Below are positions 5,977 to 7,595 of a DNA stretch of 7,595 bases, one piece after another; position 1 is the stretch's first letter, and each line of letters begins with the position of its first letter. The translations under genes were made by a program, and so were the position numbers. The notes below the pieces were generated by a model. The model did no database searches. It was not told the DNA's origin and saw only the letters and a list, made by a program, of their open reading frames with translations. Origin of the DNA: Clostridia bacterium (GTDB lineage: Bacteria; Bacillota; Clostridia; Monoglobales; Firm-18). Location of the stretch: contig JAFQVC010000186.1 of assembly GCA_017408205.1 (NCBI GenBank), positions 1-7,595 on the forward strand, read 5' to 3'.

Positions 5977-7517
5977 ACTGGTTAAATGATGCGGTGGTTT
6001 ACGAAATATACCCCCAGTCTTTTTACGATACAAACGGTGACGGTATAGGAGATTTGGAGGGTATTATACAAAAACTCGATTACATACAGGAATGCGGATT
6101 TACTGATATCTGGCTTAACCCTATATGCGACAGTACTTTTTATGACGCGGGTTATGATGTGACTGATTTTTACAAGGTTGCACCCCGATATGGTACAAAT
6201 GACGATTACAAACGCCTTTGTGACGAAGTTCATAAACGGGGAATGCACATTATTTTTGATTTGGTTGCAGGGCATACATCTGTTAATCACCCCTGGTTTT
6301 TGCAGTCTGCAAAGGACGAAAAGAATCAGTACACAAACAGATATATCTGGACAAGTTCCACTTTTAACGAAGATGCTGACGGTTATAACTGCATTTCGGG
6401 GAGTCACGAGAGAGACGGTAAGTATGTTACCAACTTTTTCTGGTCACAACCTGCTCTTAATTACGGGTTTGCTCATCCCAACAAGGACTGGCAACTGCCT
6501 GTTACTCATCCCGACTGTATTGCAACAAAAGAGGAACTTAAAAATATAATTAAGTTCTGGATGGAGTTGGGTACCGATGCTTTTCGCGTTGATATGGCGG
6601 CATCCCTTATAAAGGGGGATACAGATGGCAGTTTCACCAAGGCGTTGTGGGGTGAAATCCGTCAGTTTATGGAAAACATTAACCCCCGGGCACTGCTTAT
6701 TGCAGAGTGGGGTTCTCCTGCAGATGCAATAAACGCGGGCTATCATCTGGATTTTTTACTTCACAGTCATAACAAGGCATACACATCTCTTTTCCGCTAT
6801 GAAGACGGACGTAATACCACAGATTTGTTTATAGGAAACAGTTACTTTTCGAAAGAGGGAAAGGGAGATATAAATAATTTCCTTGACAGATTTTTGTATG
6901 ATTTGGAAAATACAAAGGGTAAAGGGTATGTAGGACTTATAACGGGAAACCACGATATACCCCGACTTGCCTATAAGAGAGACGAGGACGAACTGAAAAC
7001 CGCTCTTGCATTTATTTTTACAATGCCCGGTGTTCCTTTCGTGTATTATGGCGATGAAATAGGTATGGACTATATTGACAACCTTCCGTCAAAAGAGGGA
7101 GGGTACAACAGAACGGGATCCCGTACCCCTATGCAGTGGAATAATGATAAAAACCACGGTTTTTCTACTTCCGATATGCCCTATTTGCCTACAGACCAAA
7201 GGGACACCGCACCTACTGTTGAAAAGCAGGAAAGAGACGAAAACTCGGTACTTTCATTTACAAAAAAACTCATTGAAATTCATAAAAACCATAAGGCGTT
7301 AAGTGCAGACGGAGAGTTTAAAGTTGTTGTGGCTTCATATCCGTTTGTTTTTGAAAGAACAGATGGTAAGGAAAAAATATTTGTTGCAATTAATCCTTCA
7401 GACAAAGAACTGTTTATAGAAAGACCGCAGTTTGAAAAAGTTCTTTTAAGCCACAATGCAGAAATCGGAGAAAAAATAAAACTTAAAAGCGCGGGTTTTG
7501 TTATTTTACAATGTTAA
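5973..7517 (+). CDS. GH13 alpha-amylase-family glycoside hydrolase (alpha-glucosidase / oligo-1,6-glucosidase-like)
   Basis: This 514-residue enzyme should act on alpha-glucosidic bonds in maltose-type or isomaltose-type oligosaccharides. No signal peptide is seen, so it probably works in the cytoplasm on imported sugars. It opens with VVYEIYPQSFYDTNGDGIGD (8-27), which includes the Asp-rich calcium loop seen in oligo-1,6-glucosidases. The (beta/alpha)8 barrel motifs are DLVAGHTS (96-103, region I), FRVDMA (204-209, nucleophile D207), IAEWG (243-247, acid/base E245) and TGNHD (324-328, D328). YYGDEIGM (358-365) and GSRTPMQW (382-389) also fit the alpha-glucosidase / trehalose-converting branch. 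A beta-sheet C-terminal domain follows from about 425. The frame is open upstream to an ATG at 5898. I chose 5973 because it overlaps the SDR stop as ATGA, has GGAGG 9 bases upstream and gives the family N-terminus. Region I has Gly100 in place of the usual Asn. Exact specificity cannot be set from the sequence. Confidence 0.92.
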   Translation: MNWLNDAVVYEIYPQSFYDTNGDGIGDLEGIIQKLDYIQECGFTDIWLNPICDSTFYDAGYDVTDFYKVAPRYGTNDDYKRLCDEVHKRGMHIIFDLVAGHTSVNHPWFLQSAKDEKNQYTNRYIWTSSTFNEDADGYNCISGSHERDGKYVTNFFWSQPALNYGFAHPNKDWQLPVTHPDCIATKEELKNIIKFWMELGTDAFRVDMAASLIKGDTDGSFTKALWGEIRQFMENINPRALLIAEWGSPADAINAGYHLDFLLHSHNKAYTSLFRYEDGRNTTDLFIGNSYFSKEGKGDINNFLDRFLYDLENTKGKGYVGLITGNHDIPRLAYKRDEDELKTALAFIFTMPGVPFVYYGDEIGMDYIDNLPSKEGGYNRTGSRTPMQWNNDKNHGFSTSDMPYLPTDQRDTAPTVEKQERDENSVLSFTKKLIEIHKNHKALSADGEFKVVVASYPFVFERTDGKEKIFVAINPSDKELFIERPQFEKVLLSHNAEIGEKIKLKSAGFVILQC

Positions 7518-7532
7518 AAGAATGTTACATAT

Positions 7533-7564
7533 AATCCTTGCAATTGATTTTGCAAGGATTTTTT
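7533..7564 (+). terminator. Intrinsic terminator after the SDR-GH13 operon
   Basis: A perfect 11-base inverted repeat (AATCCTTGCAA at 7533-7543 and TTGCAAGGATT at 7550-7560) encloses a 6-base loop. The T run spans 7559-7564, overlapping the last two stem bases. It begins 15 bases after the GH13 stop codon and should end the plus-strand transcript. Confidence 0.9.
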
Positions 7565-7572
7565 GATATAAT
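7544..7572 (+). promoter_or_regulatory. Possible promoter overlapping the terminator, for a gene beyond the right edge
   Basis: TTGATT (7544-7549) fills the terminator loop and stands exactly 17 bases before a perfect TATAAT (7567-7572). The -35 matches only four of six consensus bases and the region is AT-rich, so this is a weak call. The downstream gene is outside the window. Confidence 0.3.
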
Positions 7573-7595
7573 TATTATGCTGTAAACAATTTAAT

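Noticed and set aside
5591..6033. Several open frames of about 86-101 codons on the minus strand opposite the SDR and the GH13 start
   Set aside because: They are shadows of well-supported plus-strand genes, overlap each other in different frames, and lack start signals.
1..7595. CRISPR array, insertion sequence, tRNA or rRNA gene, or long repeat
   Set aside because: No regularly spaced repeats, transposase motifs, tRNA-like folds or long duplications were visible on reading; the window is almost fully used by protein genes.

Overview
This window looks like chromosomal DNA of an anaerobic, AT-rich Firmicute, most likely a member of the Clostridia. The reasons are the paired [FeFe]-hydrogenase maturation genes hydG and hydF, the strong GGAGG-type ribosome binding sites, the short AT-rich intergenic spaces, and a murA / walJ / rlmH cluster typical of low-GC Gram-positives. 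I cannot name a genus from sequence alone. There are seven protein genes and almost no free space. I saw no RNA gene, CRISPR array, insertion sequence or long repeat.

Layout. Two transcription directions leave a 112-base divergent intergenic region (5163-5274). Leftward on the minus strand run hydG (5162-3744), hydF (3730-2549), murA (about 2479-1184), walJ/yycJ (1187-411) and rlmH (407 to beyond the left edge, so truncated). hydG and hydF are 13 bases apart and form one unit. A 69-base gap follows, holding a promoter and a strong ribosome binding site for murA but no visible terminator. murA and walJ overlap by 4 bases, and walJ and rlmH are 3 bases apart. Rightward on the plus strand run an SDR-family reductase (5275-5976) and a GH13 alpha-glucosidase/amylase-family enzyme (5973-7517), overlapping by 4 bases. 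A clear intrinsic terminator follows (7533-7564).

How the genes work together. HydG is the radical SAM enzyme that makes CO and cyanide ligands from tyrosine. HydF is the GTPase scaffold on which the [2Fe] subcluster is assembled before delivery to the hydrogenase. Their partners HydE and HydA are not in the window. MurA performs the first committed step of peptidoglycan synthesis. WalJ is a metallo-beta-lactamase-fold protein usually found with the WalRK cell-wall regulators, and RlmH methylates 23S rRNA. The SDR and the GH13 enzyme are translationally coupled and probably cytoplasmic, but their joint substrate cannot be read from the sequence.

Most of the window is ordinary housekeeping and anaerobic metabolism. 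I found no convincing new system. The points worth a second look are back-to-back promoters in the divergent region, a palindrome inside the murA promoter, a probable TTG start for murA, the SDR-GH13 coupling, residue oddities in HydF, WalJ and the GH13 enzyme, and a possible promoter overlapping the right-hand terminator.
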